Shown one piece after another: positions 43,620-52,800 of a stretch of 64,000 nt of DNA. The notes beneath the pieces were generated by a model. That model ran no database searches, was not told the origin of the DNA, and saw nothing but the letters and a program-made list of their open reading frames with translations. Within the stretch, counting starts at the first letter, position 1. Each line of letters opens with the position of its first letter. Origin of the DNA: Acidobacteriota bacterium (GTDB lineage Bacteria; Acidobacteriota; Thermoanaerobaculia; Multivoradales; J023); NCBI GenBank assembly GCA_029263395.1, contig JAJCXO010000100.1, positions 1-64,000 on the forward strand, in the 5' to 3' direction. The position numbers were made by a program, and so were the translations under genes.

Positions 43620-44393
43620 ATGCCCGTAGCCTCACGCGAGATCACCAAGTCTCCAGTACGACCGCTGCTGCTGTCGGTCAACGTGGATCACATCGCAACC
43701 CTGCGGCAGGCACGTGGCACCTCCTATCCAGATCCCACCACGGCAGCAGCGTTGGCGGAAGAGGCAGGGGCCCACGGGATCACCGTCCATCTGCGCAGCG
43801 ATCGCCGCCACATCCAAGATAGTGACGTTCGCCACCTCGCAACGTCGACCCGCGGCAAGCTCAATCTCGAGATGGCAGCAACCGAAGAGATGCTGACGAT
43901 TGCCACCGAGCTTCGCCCCCATCAAGTGACCTTGGTACCGGAAAGACCGGAAGAAATCACCACCGAAGGCGGCCTGGATCTGATTGAGGGGCAGTCTCAC
44001 ATCCGTTTGGCCGCCGAGCGCCTCACCGCCAAGGGCATCGTAGTTTCGGTTTTCCTAGACCCGGATCTGACACAGGTCGAAGCCTTGAGCAGCCTAGGGA
44101 CATCACGGGTCCCAGGGTTCGAGATCAACACCGACGCTTACACCCGAGCGACCGGCAATGCAGTTGAGGTAGAGATCCAGAAAATCATCTCGGCTTCCGA
44201 ACAAGGCTCAGCAGCTGGGTTCCGAGTGTTCGCCGGGCACGGCCTGACGTCGACAAATGTCGACCGCATCGCGGCGGTGCCCGAGATCGAAGAACTCAAC
44301 ATCGGACACTGGATCGTCAGCCGTGCGGCCCTCGTTGGGATGACCCAAGCAGTCCGCGAGATGCGGACGGCGATGTCCGCTGGGCGAGCCTAG
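43620..44393 (+). CDS. pdxJ: Pyridoxine 5'-phosphate synthase PdxJ
   Basis: The 257-residue protein is slightly longer than the usual 240, because of about 16 extra N-terminal residues. LSVNVDHIATLRQARGTSYP carries the catalytic and phosphate-binding residues, HGITVHLRSDRRHI the barrel glutamate/histidine region, and GHGLTSTNV the phosphate loop. It makes PNP from 1-deoxy-xylulose-5-phosphate and aminoacetone phosphate. It is the last gene of the operon, 6 bp after glmM. Confidence 0.96.
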   Translation: MPVASREITKSPVRPLLLSVNVDHIATLRQARGTSYPDPTTAAALAEEAGAHGITVHLRSDRRHIQDSDVRHLATSTRGKLNLEMAATEEMLTIATELRPHQVTLVPERPEEITTEGGLDLIEGQSHIRLAAERLTAKGIVVSVFLDPDLTQVEALSSLGTSRVPGFEINTDAYTRATGNAVEVEIQKIISASEQGSAAGFRVFAGHGLTSTNVDRIAAVPEIEELNIGHWIVSRAALVGMTQAVREMRTAMSAGRA

Positions 44394-44413
44394 CTCGTCC
44401 CTATCCAGCTAAG

Positions 44414-46018
44414 CTAGCTGGCTCGCCCCGGCGAAAACGAATAGCCGAATCCGCGTCGGGTAATCACATATTGTGGGCGGGTCGGCGAGACCTCGATCTT
44501 GCGACGCAGCCGGTAGACATGGGTACGAAGCGCCTCCTCATAAACATCCGTCAAGGGCCACATCCGCCGTATCAGATAATCCGAAACGACAGTGTGTCCA
44601 CCATTACGCATCAGAATGTACAACAACTTGGTCTCGGTTGGCGTCAGCTCAACCGCTTTGCCGTCGACATAAGCTGTGCGACGTGCGAACTCTACGGTCA
44701 GCCGATCATCTACCCGGATTCGTCGCTCCAAGGTGTAGCCAAAATCGCCGATTCGGCGCAGCAGCCGTTCGACTCGAGCAACAAATTCGACCGGCTGGAA
44801 CGGTTTTTTGACGTAGTCCTCAGCAAACGTCCTGAGGGTGTTGGCCACCGTGTCGCTATCGTCCACCGACGTCAACGCAATGATCGGCAGATCGGTGAAC
44901 TCTTGCAACTGACTACAGAGTCGATAACCACTCATCTCGGGCATGACCAAGTCGACAATCGCCAGATGTGGCAAACCACGCTGCTCGAGCAACGCCAGGG
45001 CCTCCTTCCCCGAAGCAGCCGACCAAACCTCAAAGCCGGCTGCGGTCAACGTCGCGTGGGTGAGATGCCGGTTCACGGGCTCATCATCAACCGTCAAAAT
45101 CCGGTATGTCGCATGGCTCGCGATGCCTTGAACCGTTGGCAGAGGGCTGCCGTCGCTCCAAGGAAAACTCGCTGCCGCCGACGCCTCGGCAGTTGGCGAG
45201 GGACTACTCCCCCCGCGATCGAGTAATTCTTCTCCCACGATCAGCACCAGCTTCTCTTCGTGGTCCCCGGTCACTGCGCGTGCAGTCACCCGGGTAGGGA
45301 TTTGTCGGCCGTCTTTGCAACGCGCACGAACCTCCCAACGACGCAAAGCGTCAGCCTGCCCAAGGCAAGCCTTAAGGTGAGCGCGAACCGATTCGCCACC
45401 CGTGTCGGCAAACAAGTGCTCCACCGGCATAGCGGCCAATTCGGCAACGTCGTAGCCCAATCGGGTCGCCGCAAATTGGTTAGCCGCCACAATCTCGCCC
45501 AGGCCGGTGACTGCCAAAGACATCGACGGAGTTTCATTGTACAACTCTCTGTAGTGCCTGGCATTCGCCAATAGAGTCGTCTCAGCACGCTGGCGTTCGA
45601 TCTTCTGACGCCACGCACACAACGCTTTCTCGGCAATCTGCGGCATCTCGACCAGGCTGGTCGCCGATTTCACGACATAGTCCGAGGCGCCGGCCCGCAT
45701 CGCTTCAACTGCAATGTCTTCGTCACCGTGCCCGGTCATAATCACGATCGGGAACCGGGCGCTCTGACCGCCATTCAGCAGCAGGTCGATCCCTCTGCCA
45801 TCGGGCAAATGAAGATCTGTGATCACCAGCTCTGGCGGTGACTGTTCGATGACTTCCCGGGCATCACGCAGATTGCGGGCCAGAGTCCAACGCATATATT
45901 CGGATCGCGCTGCAAAGGCGCGACCGATGAGTTCGGCATGGGCCTCTTCGTCTTCGATCAGCAACACATGAGGTGGCTTGCTCATGGCTCGACTATTTTC
46001 ACGGGCTACAGGGATCAT
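44414..46018 (-). CDS. Response regulator with REC-PAS-REC-winged-helix architecture
   Basis: The 534-residue protein has GAGGA eight bases before the ATG at 46018. The first receiver is at about 16-130 (LLIEDEEAHAE, phospho-acceptor in LVITDLHLPDG). A PAS domain follows at about 155-275 (ELYNETPSMSLAVTGLGEIV). The second receiver is at about 308-425 (ILTVDDEPVNRHL, LAIVDLVMPEMSG, K in VKKPFQP). An OmpR-type winged helix closes the protein (LTPTETKLLYILMRNGG, RTHVYRLRRKIE). There is no histidine kinase in or beside it, so its phosphodonor is elsewhere. It is convergent with pdxJ. Confidence 0.88.
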   Translation of the reverse strand: MIPVARENSRAMSKPPHVLLIEDEEAHAELIGRAFAARSEYMRWTLARNLRDAREVIEQSPPELVITDLHLPDGRGIDLLLNGGQSARFPIVIMTGHGDEDIAVEAMRAGASDYVVKSATSLVEMPQIAEKALCAWRQKIERQRAETTLLANARHYRELYNETPSMSLAVTGLGEIVAANQFAATRLGYDVAELAAMPVEHLFADTGGESVRAHLKACLGQADALRRWEVRARCKDGRQIPTRVTARAVTGDHEEKLVLIVGEELLDRGGSSPSPTAEASAAASFPWSDGSPLPTVQGIASHATYRILTVDDEPVNRHLTHATLTAAGFEVWSAASGKEALALLEQRGLPHLAIVDLVMPEMSGYRLCSQLQEFTDLPIIALTSVDDSDTVANTLRTFAEDYVKKPFQPVEFVARVERLLRRIGDFGYTLERRIRVDDRLTVEFARRTAYVDGKAVELTPTETKLLYILMRNGGHTVVSDYLIRRMWPLTDVYEEALRTHVYRLRRKIEVSPTRPQYVITRRGFGYSFSPGRAS

Positions 46019-46311
46019 CGTGTCCAGTCCTCATCTAAATAATGTCCGAGTCGGACAAACCACGGCCTTTGCCAGAGGGCTTCGTCCAGATCAACACGTT
46101 TCCTGAATATCAAGTCACAATTCAACACCAACAACATGACGAAGCAGATAACGAAAGTGACTTCAGCCACGCTTCGTCCAATGAAATCACTCATAGTGCA
46201 GGACTTTGCAGAAAGTCCACCAGAAGATCTCGATAAATTCGATCGGCTGTCCGTCTACACTAGTGCGCACATGGCCCACCATCCAACGAGTTGCTATCGG
46301 AGGTCCACATC
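46019..46311. other. Divergent intergenic region
   Basis: These 293 bp carry the promoters of two divergent genes. A 64-codon plus-strand frame at 46042 (MSESDKPRPLPEGF...) has no ribosome-binding site and stops before the membrane-protein gene. It is considered non-coding. Confidence 0.5.
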
Positions 46312-47322
46312 ATGCCCATGCTCGATGCTACGCTAGCTTTCGCTTTGACTATGTTGGGGCTGGCTTCAGTCGCGACCCTATTGGTCGAGATCTTCCACCG
46401 GCTGGCTCGACTGCGAACTTCTGGCCTGTCCAACATGTTGATCCGTTTGTTCGAAAACGAGATCGAGCCTTGGATCGAAAAGGGCGAAGTGAAGCTCGAA
46501 GGTAAGCTGGAAGATCTCAGGGACGCCTTCGTTCAGCAACTGCTACACAACCCGATGGTAAGAAAACCTGGGACGTGGCAACCTCTGCGTGATCTGGAAG
46601 AGATCTCGGGCGAAGAATTTCTCCGCCGACTCGGCAAAACCAAAGTTGGTGAACAGCTTCGGCAAGTGGCCTCGGACAAGGAGCAAGAACTAGGTCAGAA
46701 GATCGATCAACTAGCACTAAGCTTCGAACAGATCGGTGCGGCGGCCAGCAACTTCTTCGCACGCCGGGCTAAAATTCTGTCTCTCGTGGCCGGGATTGCC
46801 CTCGCGTTCATCGGCAACATCAATGTGCTGCGTATCTACGATACCTACCTGCGCAATCCCGATACTGTCCAAGCGATCATCGCAACCCAGAGTACACGGC
46901 TTCCCGAACAATGGCAAGCGACCGAGCAGCAGCTCGCAAAAGCACTGGTTGATCTCGAGAACGCCGGCAGACAGAAGCAAGCAGTTCAAGAGATTCAAAC
47001 CCAAATCGCTCGAGTGAACACGAGCCTGGCCGAACTCAGTGGCGCCGGAGTGCCCCTCGGCTACGAGCACTACCCTGTGCCCTCCGGTCGTCAGCGGATC
47101 CTCTGGTTCTTCGGCCTCTTGTTGACCGGAATCTTGCTCGGCCTCGGTGGACCGTTCTGGTTCGATCTGGTGGTTCGAATCAACAGGCTTCGGCAGGTCT
47201 TGGGGGGCACGTCGCAAAAACAGTCTTCGACGCTCCAGGCCAGCATCTTGCCACAGACCGCAGACGACAACGGCACCGCCCACCGTATCGCTCTGGTTCG
47301 CGGTGTGCCCTACCCCAACTGA
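46312..47322 (+). CDS. Conserved membrane protein of unknown function
   Basis: The product has 336 residues from the ATG at 46312, with GGAGG eight bases upstream (the frame opens at 46291). Membrane segments are at about 6-26, 156-175 and 263-283. Between the first two is a charged helical cytoplasmic region (DKEQELGQKIDQLALSFEQ). Between the last two is a coiled-coil-like external stretch. The motif GLGGPFWFDLVVRINRLRQ after the last helix is shared by a widespread uncharacterised family. No enzyme signature is seen. Confidence 0.8.
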   Translation: MPMLDATLAFALTMLGLASVATLLVEIFHRLARLRTSGLSNMLIRLFENEIEPWIEKGEVKLEGKLEDLRDAFVQQLLHNPMVRKPGTWQPLRDLEEISGEEFLRRLGKTKVGEQLRQVASDKEQELGQKIDQLALSFEQIGAAASNFFARRAKILSLVAGIALAFIGNINVLRIYDTYLRNPDTVQAIIATQSTRLPEQWQATEQQLAKALVDLENAGRQKQAVQEIQTQIARVNTSLAELSGAGVPLGYEHYPVPSGRQRILWFFGLLLTGILLGLGGPFWFDLVVRINRLRQVLGGTSQKQSSTLQASILPQTADDNGTAHRIALVRGVPYPN

Positions 47323-47355
47323 TCGGCGCTGGTACCTTGCTGGCACCAAGAAAAG

Positions 47356-47571
47356 CTAACGCTCGATCTCGACCCCAGGTTCGAACTCCGGCTCTGGATC
47401 GCGAAAGATGATGACGGTGTTCTGGATCGGGAACAGCACTCGATGCTGCTTGCCACCGAACGGGCACCGGGTCTCGTAATAACCGTGGGGGCTGACCGCC
47501 ACCAAGGTGCCTTTACCACCCTTGATACCGAGCAGATCGTTGTGAATCTGGATTTCAGCCGGTAGATCCAT
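47356..47571 (-). CDS. Small protein co-transcribed with an NtrC-type regulator
   Basis: The 71-residue soluble protein has start ATG at 47571, only three bases after the stop of the sigma-54 regulator gene, so it is probably co-translated. The sequence is beta-rich: IKGGKGTLVAVSPHGYYETR, HRVLFPIQNTVIIF. It has a glycine-rich start and an acidic end (EPEFEPGVEIE). No cysteine pair, membrane segment or known domain. The size and regularity suggest a single SH3-like or OB-like barrel. Confidence 0.75.
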   Translation of the reverse strand: MDLPAEIQIHNDLLGIKGGKGTLVAVSPHGYYETRCPFGGKQHRVLFPIQNTVIIFRDPEPEFEPGVEIER

Positions 47572-47574
47572 CGT

Positions 47575-48966
47575 TCATGCGTCCTCGTAGAAGCCCTGTT
47601 GTTTGTATTCCTTGAGTTTACGCTGCAAGGTCCGGAGCCCGATGCCGAGCATACGAGCTGCATCCGCACGATGCCCTTTGGTGCGCTGCAAAGTCTCGAG
47701 AATCGCCTGGCGCTCGATCGAGTCCATCGACCTCGGGGCGCCAACCTGTGCCTGCACCGGCGTTTGAGCACCTGAAATCATCGTCGCCTCTCGAATCTCG
47801 GGCGGCAACTGATCGATCGCGATGTCACCGCCAGGATGAAAGATGACAACCGACTCGATCACGTTCTTGAGCTGGCGAACATTACCCGGCCAACCGTACC
47901 GTGCTAGCGCATCGATCGCCTCGCCGGACAACGCGATCGGCGGCTTACCATGTTCCTCGCCCAGCAGCTTCAGGTAGTGCTCAGCGAGCAAGGCCACATC
48001 GCCTTCTCGATCACGTAGCGGGGGAATGTCGAGGGTCACCACCTTGAGGCGATAGTAGAGATCCTCACGGAACTTCTCTTCCTCTACCCGTTTCTCGAGA
48101 GCGCGATTCGTCGCCGCGATCAACCGAAAGTCGACGTCGATCAGCTCGCTGCCTCCGACCCGCATGATCTTGCGCTCTTCGAGTACGCGCAGCAGTTTGA
48201 CCTGCAGGGCCGGTGACAATTCCGAGATCTCGTCCAGAAAGAGGGTGCCACGATGGGCAACCTCGAACTTTCCGATCTTGCGGGCTACAGCTCCTGTAAA
48301 CGATCCCTTCTCATGACCGAAGAGCTCACTCTCCAGAATATCGTGCGGTATAGCACCACAATTGATTGCCAAGAATCGCTCGTCGACCCGCGGGCTGTTG
48401 ACGTGGATCGCATTGGCGACCAATTCCTTGCCGGTCCCACTTTCGCCGACAATCAACACACTCGACCGGGTTGGTGCCACCATCTTCATCTGCTCGAACA
48501 GGTGCTCCATTGCTGCCGAACGTCCGATGATGCTCTCGAAGCCATAACGCTTGTCGAGCATCTGGCGTAGGTTGGTCACCTCTTCCTTGAGCTGCCGATT
48601 CTCGAGCAGGTTGGCCACCCGCTTGCGCAGTTCGTAGAGATCTACGGGCTTGGTTAGGTAATCGTCCGCGCCAACTTGCATCGCTTCGACCGCCGACTCG
48701 ATCGAGCCGTAACCGGTGACCAGCACCACCGCTAGATCGATTTCTTGACTTCGTACTTCGTTGAGGAAACCGAGGCCGTCCAATCCCGGCATGCGCAGAT
48801 CACACACCGCTAGCCGCACACCTGGATTCTCGTCCAGGTACTTGAGTGCTTCGCGGGCATCGTCGAAGGTCCTGACCTCCAAGCCCGCTTTTTCGATCGC
48901 AATCGCCATCGACTCTCGCGAGCCGGTCTCGTCGTCGATCACGATGACAGGAGGAATATCATTCAT
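47575..48966 (-). CDS. Sigma-54-dependent response regulator, NtrC family
   Basis: The product has 463 residues from the ATG at 48966. The receiver is at 1-120, with phospho-acceptor in LAVCDLRMPGLDG and K in YLTKPVDLYELR. The AAA+ activator domain has Walker A GESGTGKE, a GSFTGA loop (a conservative variant of GAFTGA that still contacts sigma-54), and Walker B TLFLDEISEL. A Fis-type helix-turn-helix closes the protein (GHRADAARMLGIGLRTLQRK). It activates sigma-54 promoters; the cognate kinase is not adjacent. Confidence 0.95.
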   Translation of the reverse strand: MNDIPPVIVIDDETGSRESMAIAIEKAGLEVRTFDDAREALKYLDENPGVRLAVCDLRMPGLDGLGFLNEVRSQEIDLAVVLVTGYGSIESAVEAMQVGADDYLTKPVDLYELRKRVANLLENRQLKEEVTNLRQMLDKRYGFESIIGRSAAMEHLFEQMKMVAPTRSSVLIVGESGTGKELVANAIHVNSPRVDERFLAINCGAIPHDILESELFGHEKGSFTGAVARKIGKFEVAHRGTLFLDEISELSPALQVKLLRVLEERKIMRVGGSELIDVDFRLIAATNRALEKRVEEEKFREDLYYRLKVVTLDIPPLRDREGDVALLAEHYLKLLGEEHGKPPIALSGEAIDALARYGWPGNVRQLKNVIESVVIFHPGGDIAIDQLPPEIREATMISGAQTPVQAQVGAPRSMDSIERQAILETLQRTKGHRADAARMLGIGLRTLQRKLKEYKQQGFYEDA

Positions 48967-49163
48967 AACAGCGTCATTTTGGCACAAATCAACCCGCTTC
49001 AGTGATGTATCCCTCCTTTTGAAATGTCTGCGAGCAACCAGGATTCGGACTGTTTGTCACGCGATTTCAAACCTTCGCGTTTCGGGCACCATCTCATGCG
49101 TCGAGAACCAGAGTATTTCGCTGGACGGGGTGCTTCCCCTCAGCACGACCAGGAGACCAATCC

Positions 49164-49820
49164 ATGTACCAGACAAGCCTCGTGACGCTCGCTGCCGCCC
49201 TGTTGACCACTACCCTCTTAATCACTCCCACCGCGGAAGCTCGCTCTGCGGTCAATAAATCGGTCCGGGTCAATGACGGTGAGACCCTCGATGAGAACGT
49301 CAGCAGTGTCAACGGCAGCGTCAACATCGGTGCCGATGTCGAACTACAGGGTGATGCCGAGACGGTCAACGGCAGTCTGACGGTCGACAACGACTCGCGC
49401 ACCCGCAATCTCTCATCGGTCAACGGCACCGTGACGGTCGGCGATCGAGTCACTGTCGATGGCGACGTCGGTACGGTCAACGGAAAGTTACGCGTTGGTC
49501 AGCAGTCGACCATCTCCGGCAGCGTCGAAACCGTCAACGGCAGCATCGGCCTTCGCGGCGCCACCGTTGAGCGCGACATCGAGACCAAAAACGGCGATAT
49601 CGTCCTCGACGATGGCTCGGTTGTTCAAGGAGACATTCGTGTCAAAGCCCCCCGCGGCAAGAACAATTGGCGCGACACCCTCGAAATCGAGCTACGGGGT
49701 GGCTCCAGCGTCGCTGGCGACATCCGCGTCGAGGAATCGAAACGCAAAGTGCGGGTGATCCTGAGGGACGGCTCCGCGGTGCGGGGTCAGATCGAAGGCG
49801 CCGAAGTGATCCGCGAGTAG
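49164..49820 (+). CDS. Exported beta-helical protein with VNG repeats
   Basis: The 218-residue protein has a signal peptide (LVTLAAALLTTTLLITPTAEA) and then a regular series of roughly 20-residue rungs: SSVNGSVNIGADVELQGD, ETVNGSLTV, SSVNGTVTVGDRVTVDGD, GTVNGKLRVGQQSTISGS, ETVNGSIGL. This is the signature of a right-handed beta-helix/solenoid of the bactofilin or DUF4097-like kind. It is likely periplasmic or surface-bound and may self-assemble. A purine-rich site precedes the ATG. No cysteines are present. Confidence 0.8.
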   Translation: MYQTSLVTLAAALLTTTLLITPTAEARSAVNKSVRVNDGETLDENVSSVNGSVNIGADVELQGDAETVNGSLTVDNDSRTRNLSSVNGTVTVGDRVTVDGDVGTVNGKLRVGQQSTISGSVETVNGSIGLRGATVERDIETKNGDIVLDDGSVVQGDIRVKAPRGKNNWRDTLEIELRGGSSVAGDIRVEESKRKVRVILRDGSAVRGQIEGAEVIRE

Positions 49821-49883
49821 AGGCCAAGCCAGCGCACCGCCTCGAGGAGGCGGCGCGTCGGCGTAGGTGCGAAACAACGCGTA

Positions 49884-52800
49884 TTAGGGATGCTTGAAGG
49901 TGAGCGTCCGATACTGCTTGGGAGTATCCGGGAAGCTCCAATTGACCGGCACAAAAAACGTCACGTTGGGCACATTCGGGTTCAGGTTGGTGTCGATGGT
50001 GGTGCCATTACAAATTGGAGCAGTGTTATCGAGCGAGCTCACAAACTCGGGGACCAACGTCACCTCGTCACCGGACATCAAACCAGAGAGTGTGAAGTTG
50101 ATGGTGGTGATTCCACTCGGGTTGGTTGCCCCTGTGATGATGAACGGCCCCGGGAAGCCCCCGCGTGGTAACCAAGCCGAATACGGCAGCTGGTTGACGC
50201 AGAACGCGGTCGGCTGACCAGCCGGCACGGTCAAGTTGGCGTTGGTTGCGGGCTTACCGTTGATCAGGGCGCGCAGCACCATCACCCGGTTGGGCGCCGC
50301 CACCCGGGGTGGTCCCGAGGTTTTCTTGGTCACCACGGTTTTGGCCGCAAACGTCACCGTACCGCTACCCGACGGTGGCGATGACCACTGTAAATCATCA
50401 ATCACCACAACTTCTGGCCCGTCATTGAAGAATCCCGACTGGACGGTGAAATTCTGCGTCGGCGACGGTAAGCCGGCAAGATCGGTCACCGTCAAAGCCG
50501 CGTTGTAGCTGATCTGTCCCGGGTAAAGGTTGTGGACCACAACGTTGTGCATCAGCCTGGGTTCATTGCTGGTATAACTCAGGGTCGGCAAGCCGGTGCC
50601 TGCAGGCGGCGTCAAGGTCAAGTTGTAGGTGGCGAGCTCGCTGGGTTCGAAGACCAGCCGCGCAACCTTGGCAGTCGTCCAGCTTGCTCCCAACCCACCT
50701 GCAGGAACATTGACGAACGACGGATTTGTCACGTCGACGGGTAACACCAGGCCATTAAAAGGATCCCCCCCGTTCAAGACTTCGTGGCCGTCCCAGAACC
50801 CATCGCCATCCCAATCGACGATATAACGACCGTCCACCGGTGTCCGACGCTCGAGCGCGTTGTAGAGCTGGTCACGGTCGAAGTCGATCGCCCAGCCGAC
50901 CCCCATCCCCACCGGCAGCCCGACGAAGGCGAACCAATCACCAGCGCTGGTCACTTGGTTGGCGAAAAAGCTCAACGGTTGCCGGGTGCCGTCGTCTCTG
51001 ATGAAATCACCCTGGCCGCGATCGTAAGCCCAACCGGTGATTCGTGACGTTGCACCGGTGGTGAGTCGACCGAAAACACCGATGTCGGCATTGCGGAGCC
51101 CGGCTTGGGGGATCAGATACGAATTGAGCCGCTGCTGCCCCGCGCTCAGGTTCTGCGAGTTGAGCAACACCGACTGGTGCACCGCGGGCGCCAGCCCGGT
51201 GTCCATTTGATAAATAAAGTTGGTGATCTCCGACGTCTTCTGGGCGTTGAAGAGGAAAATTTCGATGAAGTGGAACAGGTTGCGCGGGTTACCAGAATGG
51301 GAGGTACCGGGCCCCACCCGTGGATAAAGCTGATTTCCACTCGCCACCAGATTGACTGGATGATCGGGATGAATCGACCGGGTGAAGGTGTTGAGCAGCG
51401 GCTGGATGACAATCTCGTGACGCCGCGCCTTTGGATCACTGGAAAGGATGCCGTCCGGCACAATCTCGTTGTTGGAACCGGTCGGCAACGCATGGCAACC
51501 GTTACAACCCGAATTCACGTACTCGACCTGGCCGGTGATCGCCGAGGCAACCTGATGACGGGTTCCCAACATCGGCGGTTGGATGCTGTCGTCGAGGATG
51601 CGATCCTCGTTCTGATTCGGATTTGCCGGATGTTCGAGCGACAGCATGAAGGCTTCGAGCTTGTCGAACTGGCTAGGCTGCCTCCCCTGACGAGTCTCGC
51701 TCATCTTGCGGGTCGAACCCAGCAGGTTGATGAAGGCGTCATTGAAGTCGACCGTCATCCCTCGCTGTAGCCCGCTACCCTGCTGTTCGCCGCGCCAATG
51801 CAGCGGGCCGAGGCGGTTGACCGCGTGCAGGTCCTGAGTTGTCATCGGTCCCTTGCTGTCGACTTCACCGTTGGACAGATTCCACGCCAAGCCGTCGATC
51901 CCGCCCTCGATGTGGCACGTTGCACACGAGGCATTGTTGTGTTCGGAGAAGTCGCCGTCATAAAATAACTGACGCCCCTCCTGAATCTCCGCCGGTGTCG
52001 GATCAAAGCCGAGATCCAGCGAGTGTCCATGAATCAGGGTTGGCGGGTTGGTGCCGAGGTAATAGGCCGGTACCTCGTTGGTGCCGGCGCAGTAAACCAG
52101 CGCCACCGTCTCGGTCGGATCGAGCTCAACCTGACGCGGGATGCAGTTCTTGGGTAGATCCCATTCGGTGATCCAATTGCCGGCCGGATCGAGCACGACC
52201 ACGTTGTCGGTTAGGAGGCCGGTGACGAAGAGGATGCCGCCCCGCGAGACGTCGATCGAATAGGGCATACCCACCGACTGCCCACGCACGTAGTTCCCAG
52301 ATGGGTTGGCGAGGTCGAGATCGATGTGTTGACTGCCTTGAGCGACGCTCGACCCCAACGGACTCGCCAAGACCACTCGAGAGAGACGATTGAATGACAC
52401 CTGCCCTTGGATGTCTGGCTCGGTCTGCTTGGTCTTGTTCTTGTTGTTGGCTTCGATGTTGAGCTGCCACAAGGCGGTCTGCTGCGGACTGGTCGGATCG
52501 ATCGCCGCCGCTGATAACACCGTGCCCATGCCCCGGGCCACCGGTACGACGGCACCCGCACCACTGCGGTCAATCCAGAAGACATCATGATCGGGCAGCC
52601 CGGACGTGGCGACGGCGGGGTCGTCGAGGTCCAGGATGCTGTTGACGTTGGCTTGCAGGTTGAACGACTCACCGGGATAACGGTCGACCACCGAGTTGTT
52701 TCCCGATAGATTGACCGACACCAACACCTCACCCTGAGGCGTCAGAGTGAGGAACAGAGGATCCTCCGAGGGGACCGAATAAGCCGTCTGTGGCCCTTGC

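Noticed and set aside
46042-46236. 64-codon frame MSESDKPRPLPEGF...
   Set aside because: No ribosome-binding site, lies in a divergent promoter region and ends in low-complexity Ser/Arg sequence.
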